Shown here in pieces: positions 46,088 through 57,303 of a stretch of DNA of 64,000 nucleotides. How positions within the stretch are numbered: the first letter of the stretch is position 1; each line of letters begins with the position of its first letter. A model generated the notes under the pieces. The model saw nothing but the letters and a program-made list of their open reading frames with translations, was not told the origin of the DNA and ran no database searches. Source of the stretch: Siphonodentalium dalli (lineage: Eukaryota > Mollusca > Scaphopoda > Gadilida > Siphonodentaliidae); assembly GCA_032622095.1 (NCBI GenBank), contig CP136068.1:56816025-56880024 (forward strand), in the 5' to 3' direction. A program made the position numbers and the translations under genes.

Positions 46088-46702
46088 ACCTTCACAGAAT
46101 ACACCGTAAGAGGGTGTAATGAATTATGCTATATATGTCTGCACTATAGTTGGTGCACAGCACACACACGAGTCTGAAGAAAAAACTTAACATAAGAGAT
46201 TTAACGACGGCGGATATATATGCCATACTTTGTTCACAGATTGGTTTGGTTTGTTTGGGAATGGTCGACTTTTCACCCGCTTTGCAATTTTACGACGATA
46301 TTTTTACTTTAACGGGCATCACAATTTCACAAACTATTTCACGGAAAAGTCATCCCACTGCACCAGGAAACTACCAGCCCCAGTAAAATACTGACAAACT
46401 TGCATGAATTATTCATAGATCCCAAGTAATTAGCACCATATTGAGATAATGAGAGATACTCATCTGCTTCTGCGAGAGTCGTGTTAGATATTTTCAACTA
46501 GCGGCAAATCCACTTGTGATTCTGCATGTGCGATTTATTGTGCAAACGTCAAACAACGACATGCAGTCATACCCAAATCAGATGTGGTGTCACAACCACT
46601 TATATATATGTTCCGCAAGTATTGTACATGTACATGATTCTTAGACTCAAAAGTTCAGTATATTTATGTCCTTACACCTGTACACACTACTGCCATTCTC
46701 CC

Positions 46703-46727
46703 AGGTTGGTATGTAACTTACCAACCT
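46703..46727. other. Perfect 9-bp hairpin
   Basis: AGGTTGGTA and TACCAACCT are separated by 7 bases. It is isolated, with no run of T after it to suggest a terminator; function unknown. Confidence 0.6.
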
Positions 46728-47009
46728 GCACATAGGAGTTAGTAAGATACTTACCCACCTGTGTTGATCGGTCGTGTTGAACTATCGTGAATAGTCATAT
46801 TGAGTGAGGTAATCCCGCCCATAGCTGATCCGCTTCGACATGTAGCGTGTTCGGGTGAATAAGCAACAGCTGTCAATTATCCAACCAATATTATAAGAAT
46901 ACGGACATATTTTGCAATACGAAATTCAGCCAATAGGCCCTGGGTCAGTTGGACTGTCAAGGGCGCCGCGTAGTGGCAGGGGGTTTGGTGTCTAACTTAG
47001 AATTTCCAA

Positions 47010-50000
47010 CTATACTCCAGTGTCAAAATCTGGAGTCCCTCTTAACAACACACATAACACTCACGCCCTTCAATTCTGTCTATCTGGAATCCCTCTTTAC
47101 GACATACATGCATAACAATCATGCCCTTCAATTCTGTCTCTATCTGGAATCCCTCGTTACAACATACATACATAACACTCACGCCCTTCAATTATGTCTC
47201 TATCACGAATCCCTCGTTACAACATACATACATAACACCCACGCCCTTCAATTCCGTCTCTATCTGGAATCCCTCGTTACAACATACATACATACATACC
47301 ACTCACGCCCTTCAATTTTGTCTCTCTATCTGGAATCCCTCTTTACGACATACATACATAACACTCACGTCCTTCAATTCCCTCTCTATCTGGAATCCCT
47401 CGTTACAACATACATACCACTCACGTCCTTCAATTTTGTCTATATGGAATCCCTCTTTACAACATACATACATAACACTCACCCCCTTCAATTCTGTCTC
47501 TATCTGGAATCCCTCGTTATAACATACATAACAATCACGCCCTTCAATTCTGTCTCTATCTGGAATCCCTCTTTACAACATACATACATAACACTCACGC
47601 CCTTCAATTATGTCTCTATCACGAATCCCTCGTTACAACATACATACATAACACCCACGCCCTTCAATTCCGTCTCTATCTGGAATCCCTCGTTATAACA
47701 TACATAACAATCACGCCCTTCAATTCTGTCTCTATCTGGAATCCCTCTTTACAACATACATACATAACACTCACGCCCTTCAATTCTGTTTCTATCTGGA
47801 ATCCCTCGTTATAACATACATAACAATCACGCCCTTCAATTCTGTCTCTATCTGGAATCCCTCTTTACAACATACATACATAACACTCACGCCCTTCAAT
47901 TCTGTTTCTATCTGGAATCCCTCGTTATAATATACATAACAATCACGCCCTTCAATTCTGTCTCTATCTGGAATCCCTCTTTACAACATACATACATAAC
48001 ATTCACGCCCTTCAATTCCGTATCTATCTCGAATCTCTCGTTACAACATACATACATACATACATACATACATACATACATACATACATACATACACATA
48101 TACCACTCACGCCCTTAAATTCCGTCTCTCTCTAGAATCTCTCGTTACAACATACATACATAACACTCACGCCCTTCAATTATGTCTCTATATGGAATAT
48201 CTCGTTACAATATACATACATAACTCTCACGCCCTTCAATTCCGTCTCTATCTGGAATCTCTCGTTACAACATACATACCACTCACTCCCTTCAATTCCA
48301 TCTCTATCTCGAATCCGTCGTTTCAACATACATACATAACACTCACGCCCTTCAATTCTGTCTCTATCTGGAATATCTCGTTACAACATACATACATAAC
48401 ACTAACGCCCTTCAATTCTGTCTCTATCTGGAATATCTCGTTACAATATACATACATAACACTCACGCCCTTCAATTCCGTCTTCTATCTGGAATCTCTC
48501 GTTACAACATACATACATAACAATGATAACACTCACGTCCTTCAATTCCGTCTTTATCTGGAATCCCTCGTTACAACATGCATACACATCACTCACGCCC
48601 TTCAATTCCGTCTCTATCTCGAATCCCTCGTTACAACATACATACATACCACACACGCCCTTCAATTATGTCTATATATGAAATGCCTCGTTTCAATATA
48701 CATACATACATAACACTCACGCCCTTCATTCTGCCTCTATCTGGAATCCCTCGTTACAACATACATACATACATACATAGATACATACATACATACATAC
48801 CACTCACGCCCTTCAGTTTGTCTATATCTGGAATCCCTCTTTACGACATACATACATAACACTCACGCCCTTCAATTCTGTCTCTATCTGGAATCTCTCG
48901 TTGCAACATACATATATAACACTCACGTCCTTCAATTCTGTTTCTATCTGGAATCACTCGTTACAACATGTATACACATCGCTCACGCCGTTTAACTCCT
49001 CTATATGTAATCACTCCCTACAATGTATATACCACTCACGCCCACCAATTCCGTCTCTATCTGGAATCCCTCTAAAAAGTGTATACAACTGACACTCTTC
49101 AACTCTTTCTCTATCTGGAATCCCTCTTTACAATATAGACATACATACCACTCACGCCCTTCAATTCTATCTCTATCTGGAATCCCTCGTTACAACATAC
49201 ATACATACAACTCACGCCCTTCAATTCTATCTCTATCTGGAATCCCTGGTTACAACATACATAAATAGCACTCACACGCTTCAATTCTGTCTCTATCTGG
49301 AATCCATATTTACGACATACATAACTAACACTCACGCCCTTCAATTCTGTCTCTATCTGGAATCCCTCGTTTCAACATACATACATAACACTCACGCCCT
49401 TCAATTCTGTCTCTATCTGGAATCTCTCGTTACAACATACATACATACCACTCACGCCCTTCAATTATGTCTCTATCTGGAATCCCTGGTTACAACATAC
49501 ATAAATAGCACTCACGCCCTTCAATTCTGTCTCTATCTGGAATCCCTATTTACGACATACATAACTAACACTCACGCCCTTCAATTCTGTCTCTATCTGG
49601 AACCCCTCGTTTCAACATACATACATTACACTCACGCCTTTCAATTATGTCTCTATCTGGAATCTCTCGTTACAACATACATACATAACACTCACGCCCT
49701 TCAATTATGTCTCTATCTGGAATATCTCGTTACAACATACATACATAACACTCACGCCCTTCAATTCTGTCTCTATCTGGAATCTCTCGTTACAATATAC
49801 ATACCGGTACATAACACTCACGCCCTTCAATTCTGTCTCTATCTGGAATCTCTCGTTACAACATACATACATAACACTCACGCCCTTCAATTCTGTCTAT
49901 CTGGAATCTCTCGTTACAACATACATACATAACACTCACGCCCTTCAATTCCGTCTCTATCTGGAATCCCTATTTACGACATACATAACTAACACTCACG

Positions 50001-51000
50001 CCCTTCAATTCTGTCTCTATCTGGAATCCCTCGTTACAGCATACATACATACCACTCACGCCCTTCAATTCTGTCTCTATCTGGAATCCCTGGTTACAAC
50101 ATACATAAATAGCACTCACGCCCTTCAATTCTGTCTCTATCTGGAATCCCTATTTACGACATACATAACTAACACTCACGCCCTTCAATTATGTCTCTAT
50201 CTGGAATCCCTCGTTTCAACATACATACATAACACTCACGCCCTTCAATTATGTCTCTATCTGGAATCTCTCGTTACAACATACATACATAACACTCACG
50301 CCCTTCAATTCTGTCTCTATCTGGAATCTCTCGTTACAACATACATACATAGCACTCACGCCCTTCAATTCTGTCTCTATCTGGAATCTCTCGTTACAAT
50401 ATACATACATAACACTCACGCCCTTCAATTATGTCTCTATCTGGAATCTCTCGTTACAACATACATACATAACACTCACGCCCTTCAATTCTGTCTATAT
50501 CTGGAATCTCTCGTTACAACATACATACATAACAATGATAACACTCACGTCCTTCAATTCTGTCTCTATCTGGAATCCCTCGTTACAACATGCATACACA
50601 TCACTCGCGCCGTTTAACTCCTCTATCTGTAATCCCTCCCTACAATGTATATACCACTCACGCCCATCAATTCCGTCTCTATCTGGAATCCCTCTAAGAA
50701 GTGTATACAACTCACACTCTTCAACTCTTTCTCTAACTGGAATCCCTCTTTACAATATAGACATACATACCATGCACTCACGCCCATCAATTCTGACTCT
50801 ATCTGGATTAGCTCTGCACAATGTAATCCACTCGCGCCCTTTAACTCCGTCTTTATTAATGATTATCACATAACAATTTTGAGTGGAATATCGCCCTTTA
50901 ACTCCGTCTTTATCTGGAATCCCTATAGACAATGTATACCACTTACGCACCTTCAACCCTACCTCCATCTGGAATCCCTCTTTAGGAATCAAGGAGCTAA
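47010..51000. repeat. 60-bp minisatellite, about 66 units, 4 kb
   Basis: The unit is CACTCACGCCCTTCAATTCT, GTCTCTATCTGGAATC(T/C)CTC, GTTACAACATACATACATAA, giving 60 bp. Between about 49320 and 50520 successive units align column for column. Variants: TTTACGACATAC, TGGTTACAAC, ATAAATAGCA, TTATAACATACATAACAA (56 bp). A pure (CATA)n run near 48040-48090 marks expansion of the internal tetranucleotide. Because 60 is divisible by 3, every frame is open as 20-residue repeats, giving ORFs of up to 249 codons; base variation is indifferent to codon position, so these are not coding. Confidence 0.96.
47500..47990. repeat. ~116-bp dimer subarray
   Basis: A 56-bp unit (TTATAACATACATAACAATC) alternates with a 60-bp unit (TTTACAACATACATACATAA). 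GTTATAA recurs near 47515, 47693, 47809 and 47925, the last three 116 bp apart, showing dimer amplification. Confidence 0.8.
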
Positions 51001-51448
51001 ATGTTATCCAGAGTCGAGGAATGTGGAATGTTACAGATGAATTAATGGGGGAAATGGAGTTTTGTGAGTGTGAGATTTATTTAACAAGGTACTTCTGGGT
51101 TTTTGTATGTATTTTTGTCTGCAGGATAGCCCTGTCGTACGCCTGGGCAGATATTTGAAAAAGTAATCACATGACCTATGGTTTTTCTTGCATTTTCTGG
51201 GCCATCTTGTGTCAATCTATAACTTAGTATATACATCACTGGAGTGGCACACGGCTTCAATTCTGTGAATTTGGCTGAAACGTTAATACTGTCGTATATG
51301 GGAAACCGTTTAGTTCGGTGATTCTTTTACAACATACATACGTACCACTCACACCCTTCAACTCTGTCTAGGCTATCGGGAGTTCCTCTTTACAACATAC
51401 ATAGATAGCACTCACCACCTTCAATTGTGTCTCTATCTGGAGTCTTCT
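51001..51448. other. Unassigned sequence with decayed 60-bp units at its right end
   Basis: AACATACATACGTACCACTC, then ACCCTTCAACTCTGTCTA and a second diverged unit, lie at about 51335-51445. Nothing else was recognised. Confidence 0.55.
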
Positions 51449-51454
51449 AATTAA

Positions 51455-51556
51455 GAAGGGTGGCGTTAGTCTTGATTGAAAGTTATTTTTTTAAATTCAT
51501 GAGTGCGCAGTGTATACAGTTAAATACTCCCAATCAAGACTAACTCACCACCCTTC
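51455..51556. mobile_element. 102-bp TTAA-flanked inverted-repeat element
   Basis: TTAA at 51451-51454 and 51557-51560 flanks GAAGGGTGG.GTTAGTCTTGATTG and its complement, with arms of about 26 bp and a 50-base loop. It sits in the decayed margin of the 60-bp array. Symmetry extends about 2 bases beyond TTAA, so the exact ends are uncertain. Confidence 0.6.
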
Positions 51557-51662
51557 TTAATTCTGAAGGTGATCTATCCAATTTAGACAATTCATGATTT
51601 ATGATTATATGCGACTCATTATTACTGTCACAAAATTCGCCAAGCCATATTTCCGAACTTAA

Positions 51663-52190
51663 ATATATATATATATATCTATTATATATTTTGGAAGATC
51701 TGTGTGTGTGTGTGTGTGTGGGTGTGTGTGGGTGTGTGTGTGTGTCTGTCTGTCTGTTCGCGATGGACTCGAAAACGGCCGAGCCGATTTCGATGAAACT
51801 TGGTATGTGGCGGTATTTTCGGCCGTGGAGTCTTGACCTTGAAATCGGGTAAATTCGAGGTCAAATCGCGAATTTTGATGGGATTTCGACGAAATTTTAT
51901 ACGTGGGGTTACTTTTGTCCACTGAGTGTTTTGGACGGGTCGAGTCGTGACCCCGACCTGACCTTGACCTTCAAAATGATCAATTCGAGGTCAAATCGGG
52001 TAAAACCGGATGGATTTCGACGGGTACTTTTGTCGGGTACTTTTGTCCGGGCAGTGTTTTGGACGGGTCAAATCGTGACCCCACCTCACCTTGACCTTCA
52101 AAATGGACAATTCAAGGTCAAATCGCGCAATTCGCCGAAAAGGGAAACAGAGGGGAAACAGCCCGGATGAAGTCGGGTCCACCTGCTAGG
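51663..52190 (-). mobile_element. Modular ACTAG element A (inverted)
   Basis: Read on the minus strand it starts CTAGCAGGTGGACCCGACTT at 52190 and ends in a (CA)n-rich stretch, then AGATCTTCCAAAATATATAA. Inside are palindromic TTGACCTTGA..TCAAGGTCAA units and the core AGTTTCATCGAAATCGG. It is the inverted counterpart of element B, 180 bp away, so A and B form a large inverted repeat. Confidence 0.8.
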
Positions 52191-52297
52191 ATATATATAT
52201 ACCCCATACATCGCATGGGCGCACATGGCGCGGGTACACGGGGCACGGCTACCTGCCGAAATCTCTCTCTATATATATATATATATCTCTCTCTCTC

Positions 52298-52373
<76 letters not shown>
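52191..52373. repeat. (TA)n and (TC)n microsatellites between inverted elements
   Basis: ATATAT, CTCTCTCT and TATATA runs separate elements A and B. The 52265-52372 part is almost pure dinucleotide repeat. Confidence 0.9.
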
Positions 52374-52375
<2 letters not shown>

Positions 52376-52845
52376 TAGAAGGTGACCCGACTTCGTCCGG
52401 GCTTTGACCTTGAATTGTCCATTTTAAAGGTCAAGGTCAAGTGGGGTCACGATTTGACCAGTCCAAAACACTGCCCGGACAAAAGTACCCGACAAAAGTA
52501 CCCGTCGAAATCCATCCGGTTTTACCCGATTTGACCTCGAATGGATCATTTTGGAGGTCAAGGTCATGTCGGGGTCACGACCCGACCAGCCCAAAACACC
52601 CAGTAATCCCGTGATATTCGGGCGTTTGACCTTTAAATTACCCGATTTCAAGGTCAAGGTCACGTCGCACGGACAAATTAATAGGCCCATGCCACCCCCC
52701 GGCCGAAAATACCCCCACATACCAAGTTTCATCGAAATCGGCTCTGCCGTTTTCGAGTTGATCGCGAACACACAGACACACAGACACACACACACACACA
52801 CAAACAGATCTTCCAAAAATATATAATAGATATATATATATATAT
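52374..52845 (+). mobile_element. Modular ACTAG element B
   Basis: Head ACTAGAAGGTGACCCGACTT with a CCCG/CGGG stem. Modules carry TTGACCTTGAA..TTCAAGGTCAAGG near-palindromes, then CCAAGTTTCATCGAAATCGG, (CACA)n, and tail AGATCTTCCAAAAATATATA. The next head begins directly after the TA run. Confidence 0.85.
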
Positions 52846-53611
52846 ACTAGAAGGTGACCCGACTTCGTCCGGGCTTTGACCTTGAATTGACCATTTTCAA
52901 ACACCAACACCCCAAAAATGGTGGAAATCGGCCCAGCGGATACCGGGAAATCGGCCCAGCGGATACCGAGATACCTTATGCATCAAATTTCGTCCGTAAA
53001 AATCCGCCAGTTTAACCCGATTTGATTTCCACTCAAGTATATAAACGCGCCTCATATACACACGCTCATTAATGATCAAGTTTCAACGTAAAGATTAATT
53101 ACCATCGGTGCCCGAGATATCGCCAAGACGTCTGAAACAGTCAAATGCATCGGCCGGTTAAGCGTTAACGTGATCTAACGTTATGACCTCTAACGACGTC
53201 ATAGAAGTTACGCATTGTTTTTATCCTGATGGAAGATAGTACCACTTCTTCTTGATAATTGAGGCAGATAACTAAAACGGATACATACGCATTATATATC
53301 GTTGGAAAGAGGAAACACGAAAGATTCTCACAGTGTCATTATTATGACTGGCATTTTATTATTCGCGCTGTTTCGAATCGATTTGTAAGCACCGAACTCA
53401 AATGAACGTCCCGTAACACAGCGTAAAAACCGATTTGACCTCGGCACGTGAAAAGTTGACCTCGGATCTGAAAATTAATAGGCCCATGCCACCCCCCGGC
53501 CGAAAATACCCCCACATACCAAGTTTCATCGAAATCGGGTCGGCCGTTTTCGAGTCCATCGCGATCACACAGACATACACACACACAAACAGATCTTCCA
53601 AAATATATAAT
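52846..53611 (+). mobile_element. Modular ACTAG element C
   Basis: It has the same head as B and the same tail, ending at 53611. The middle (about 52905-53440) differs from B and D: after a duplicated GAAATCGGCCCAGCGGATAC it holds unrelated sequence, then resumes at AATTAATAGGCCCATGCC. Either an internal insertion or recombination between copies is possible. Confidence 0.75.
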
Positions 53612-54244
53612 ACTAGAAGGTGACCCGACTTCGTCCGGGCTTTGACCTTGAATTGTCCATTTTGAGGGTCAAGGTCAAGTGGGGTCACGATTTGACCAGT
53701 CCAAAACACTGCCCGGACAAATGTACCCGACAAACGTGCCCCTTGAATTGATCATTTTGAAGGTCAAGGTCAGGTCGGGGTCACGATTTGACCCGTCCAA
53801 AACAATCAGTGGACAAAAGTAACCCCACGTATCAAATTTCGTCGAAATTCCATCAAAATTGGCGATTTGACCTTGAAGTTACCCGATTTCAAGGTCAATG
53901 TCATGTCGCACGGGCAAATGAATATGCTTGTGAGACTCCCACATACCAAGTTTCATCGAAATCCCGTGATATTCGGGCGTTTGACCTTGAAATGACCCGA
54001 TTTCGAGGTCAATGTCGCGTCGCACGGGCAAATTAATAGGCCTATGCCACTTCTCGGCCGAAAATACCCCCACATACCAAGTTTCATCGAAATCCCGTGA
54101 TATTCGGGCGTTTGACCTTGAAATGACCCGATTTCAAGGTCAAGGTCACGTCGCACGGACAACTTAATATGCCCATGCCACCCCCGGCCGAAAATACCCC
54201 CACATACCAAGTTTCACACACAGATTTCCCAAAATATATAATAG
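53612..54244 (+). mobile_element. Modular ACTAG element D
   Basis: The head is identical in sense to B. Three modules end in CCCACATACCAAGTTTCATC (near 53937, 54069 and 54199), about 130 bp apart, each preceded by TTGACCTTGAA..TTTCAAGGTCAA. The tail is AGATTTCCCAAAATATATAA. Compared with B it shows a different module number. Confidence 0.85.
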
Positions 54245-54749
54245 ACTAGCCGATGAGCCCGACGTTGTTCGGGCTATTCAAAAACCAAATTTCAAGTTGA
54301 TAGCTCTACCCGTTTCCGAGATCTCGTCTGCGCATGCGCGAAGCTGGCGTCGCACGGGCTCGGCGATCCGATAAAATTCGTATCCGGGGCAAGATACATT
54401 CACATACCAAATTTCAACTCGATAGCTCCACCCGTTTCCGAGATCTGGTCTGCGCATGCGCGAAGCTGGCGTCGCACGGGCTCGGCGACCCGATAAAATT
54501 CGTATCCGGGGCAAGATACATTCACATAGCAAATTTCAAGTCGATAGCTCCACCCGTTCCGAGATCTCGTCTGCGCATGCGCGAAGCGGGCGCCGCACGG
54601 GCTCGCCAATACGACAACGTCCACCGCCTGGTCAAACTACACACACGTACCAAGTTTCGTCCCGATCGGTCGAGAATCGTAGATTTGTATAAATGACAAA
54701 CAAACATACAAACAAACATACAGACAGAGGTCTTCAAAATATATATGAG
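54245..54749 (+). mobile_element. Modular ACTAG element E (GATGAG subtype, three modules)
   Basis: Head ACTAGCCGATGAGCCCGACG forms a 7-bp AGCCCGA/TCGGGCT stem. Three modules carry TGCGCATGCGC (54330, 54452, 54573), 121-122 bp apart, with CGATAGCTCCACCCGTT and GGGCTCGG. It ends CCAAGTTTCGTCCCGATCGG, (CAAA/CAGA)n, GGTCTTCAAAATATATATGA. Confidence 0.85.
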
Positions 54750-55083
54750 ACTAGCCGATGAGCCCGACGTTGTCCGGGCTATTCAAAAACCAAATTTCAA
54801 GTCGATAGCTCCACCCGTTTCCGAGATCTGGTCTGCGCATGCGTGAAGCTGGTGTCGCACGGGCTCGGCGATCCGATAAAATTCGTATCCGGGACAAGAT
54901 ACATTCACATACCAAATTTCAAGTCGATAGCTCCACCCGTTTCCGAGATCTCGTCTGCGCATGCGCTGCACGGGCGTCGCACGGGCTCGCCAATACGACA
55001 ACGACCACCGCCTGGTCAAACTACACACACGTACCAAGTTTCGTCCCGATCGGTCGAGAATCGTATATTTGTATTAATGACAA

Positions 55084-55116
<33 letters not shown>

Positions 55117-55150
55117 GGTCTTCAAAATATATATGAGATAATATAGATAG
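54750..55150 (+). mobile_element. Modular ACTAG element F (GATGAG subtype, two modules)
   Basis: It begins directly after E with the same head, but has only two 122-bp modules (CGCATGCG at 54836 and 54958) before the same tail, ending AAATATATATGAGATA. E and F therefore differ by one module. Confidence 0.85.
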
Positions 55151-55595
55151 ACAATTATGTATTGTTTTCAACACAGCACAGTCACGCCCAGAAATATTTG
55201 CAACTCTGTAACTTTTGCTGCGGAAATTTGCATTAAAGGAACATAGTTGGAATACCGGATTATTTTTGTCGAACCGTTTTTCCGCAAGTTTTATTAGACC
55301 TTATTTAGTATTTAGACCCCCCCCCCCCCCACCATTTCCCCAGAAGAATGTCAATTGCAACAATTTTTTAGGAACTTGGTGTTTTTATCGTCTAACTCAA
55401 AGAATACATCATAAAAATGTATTGTGGTCTCGCGCACTTTAACACTCCAATGACTGGGGCTTCCTGAATTTTTGCGAAAAGCCTGTGCCAAAGCATTCCC
55501 ACCACAGGGAGCCTCGCATATATAAGAGAATACATTAGCCTAACGATAGTCACTTTGATATTGTAAGCCAGTGCATTATCTTATACAGAGTCTTT
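55151..55595. other. Unassigned sequence with poly-C (14)
   Basis: The C run is at 55317-55330. No gene or repeat family was recognised. Confidence 0.45.
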
Positions 55596-55597
55596 AA

Positions 55598-56090
55598 TCG
55601 AGGCATTTCGGATTTTTCGACCCAAATTGTTTTTCGGCCCAATTTTTTGTTATTTTTTACTGAGTATGATCCCGTGGTCATTTGCCACATTTTCCCAAAA
55701 CAATCGGACCGAGCACAAGTTGGACACATTTTCGGACCACTTTTACGAACTCGACCCAAACAAATTTCGGCCCAAAATGTTCCGCCCAGCTGGCCACTTG
55801 AGAATTTGGACTCATTGGGGCCATTTTCCCTTAATGTTTTGGACTTTGCCAAATATCGAGGCATTTCGGCCCAAATTTTTTTCGGCCCAATTTTTTTTTA
55901 CTGAGTATGTTCCCGTGATCATTTGCCACATTTTCCCCAAAAAATCGGACCGAGCACAGGTTGGACACTTTTTCGGACCACTTTTACGAACTCGACCCAA
56001 AAAAAATTCGGCCCAAAATTTCTCGCCCAGCTGCCCACTTGCGAATTTTGGGTCATTTGCCACAATTTCCGATATTTTGCGAATAAGGAA
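55598..56090. repeat. 259-bp tandem duplication (two copies)
   Basis: TCGAGGCATTTCGG starts both copies (55598 and 55857). Shared phrases include ACTGAGTATG.TCCCGTG, TCATTTGCCACATTTTCCC, ATCGGACCGAGCACA and TTTTACGAACTCGACCC. Frames of 100-157 codons on both strands repeat the same peptides, which is the signature of duplicated DNA and not a protein family I recognise. Confidence 0.9.
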
Positions 56091-56199
56091 TAAGGAATGA
56101 GTAAGGACATTCACGTTGCTTCCATACACCCTAGTTATATATTGATGAGTTTATTCTTACAACATTATACTTTCATGCCAATTATTCTACTTATTCCAG

Positions 56200-56254
56200 G
56201 TCCAGAACCTCCCAAAACATATGATGGATGTGGGAAAATTCGTTCTTGTGTGAG
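56200..56254 (+). CDS. Possible 55-bp internal exon (unassigned gene)
   Basis: A pyrimidine-rich ATTATTCTACTTATTCCAG acceptor precedes 56200, and GAG|GTTAGT gives a good donor after 56254. In the open phase the exon encodes PEPPKTYDGCGKIRSCV plus partial codons at both ends. The DGCGK..SC pattern is reminiscent of cysteine-bearing extracellular segments such as those near DOMON domains, but 17 residues cannot establish this. It lies inside a 172-codon frame (56097-56615) that I do not accept as a whole. No partner exon was found nearby. Speculative. Confidence 0.25.
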
Positions 56255-56451
56255 GTTAGTGTTTATCGAGTTTAAAGCAAACATTCCCACTGCAACAAGT
56301 TTTATTAATTATCACAACCCAAAGGTTGTTTTACGGTTCGTAAGCGACGCAATTATAGTTGTGACGTCACTAATTTCTATACTCCATCAACCTGAACAAA
56401 TTGTTTTTACATCCGGGCGATTCGGACCTATGGGCCCCGGTACCATGGGTC

Positions 56452-56566
56452 CCAGTGGACTAGACGCTGGCTCTGTGAGGCTATGTCGTTACACTATGCA
56501 CGCCGTCATGACGGCGAACAGAGCAGGGCGTCGGAGCGTCATAGAGCCAGTATCTAGTCCAGGGCC
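56452..56566. repeat. Inverted repeat with nested perfect palindrome
   Basis: GGACTAGACGCTGGCTCTGTG at the left is matched, with five mismatches, by the complement near 56538-56566. The perfect 16-base palindrome CGCCGTCATGACGGCG lies between the arms at 56501-56516. Confidence 0.65.
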
Positions 56567-56619
56567 CCAGTGGTGGCCGCCATTGAGGATAACCTCGAAC
56601 CAGCCTGTAAAATGAATTG

Positions 56620-57299
56620 ACAAATTAACAAAACGAATTTATTTTTCTTCTTCGATCACAACAACACTATTAAATTTGAAAAACAAAATCAACCTTATTC
56701 AAAATTAAATGATTAATGTGGATTTAGTTGACCTAGGTCATGGACTATAAATAACTGGACGGTCAAGATACGTCATGGCGCATGTAATGACAACGGATGC
56801 CGGCCACCTAGCGGCCAGCGGTCCAGAAACGCGACGGCGTCCTTAGAAACAATGAGATTTCACTTGTTTTCGATCTAAAAAAAAATGTTATTTCCGAATG
56901 AAACTGAGAACTGTGCGTCAATCGCAGTCTTCCCACACGAAATTCACACTATATCAAGGGTACTTACATTACATTTATCCCATATCATGACAACCAATTA
57001 TTAACATAGGGATGTTTATAGTTTACTGTCTTAGTCTTAGTACTCTTCTTAGTACAATACTGAATACAAGTTTAACTGGCGGACGTTCGATTATTGAATT
57101 TTGTCTATGTTTGAACTGGTGTTTGTCGGATATTCGGATATGTGTGATCGGGGCGAGAATTACTATTATGCATACTTACATGTATATTGATCACATTCTT
57201 CAGTTCTTTTTTTCAATTGTTCCGTTTATATTTACCTTGGAAGTTGGAAATACGAGTCTACACCATTGGGTTACATTATGGTAGGTCTACACATATATG
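56620..57299. other. Unassigned sequence
   Basis: A 90-codon hydrophobic plus-strand frame (57012-57284) has no start context or motif that I recognise. Confidence 0.35.
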
Positions 57300-57303
57300 T
57301 TAA

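Noticed and set aside
46949-47698. 249-codon repeat protein
   Set aside because: The 60-bp repeat is divisible by 3, so all frames are open; variation ignores codon position.
54245-54285. Hammerhead-ribozyme-like start (CCGATGAG followed by a 7-bp stem)
   Set aside because: A hammerhead needs CTGATGAG, then stem II, then GAAA. Here the T is C, and after the stem the sequence is CTATTC with no GAAA; stems I and III are not visible.
55550-56129. Paralogous ORFs of 100-157 codons on both strands
   Set aside because: They arise from a 259-bp DNA duplication, and similar peptides appear in unrelated frames.
56097-56615. 172-codon ORF as a complete gene
   Set aside because: Its second half reads through an inverted repeat with a nested palindrome, and no domain is recognisable. 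Only the small splice-bounded part is kept, as a speculative exon.
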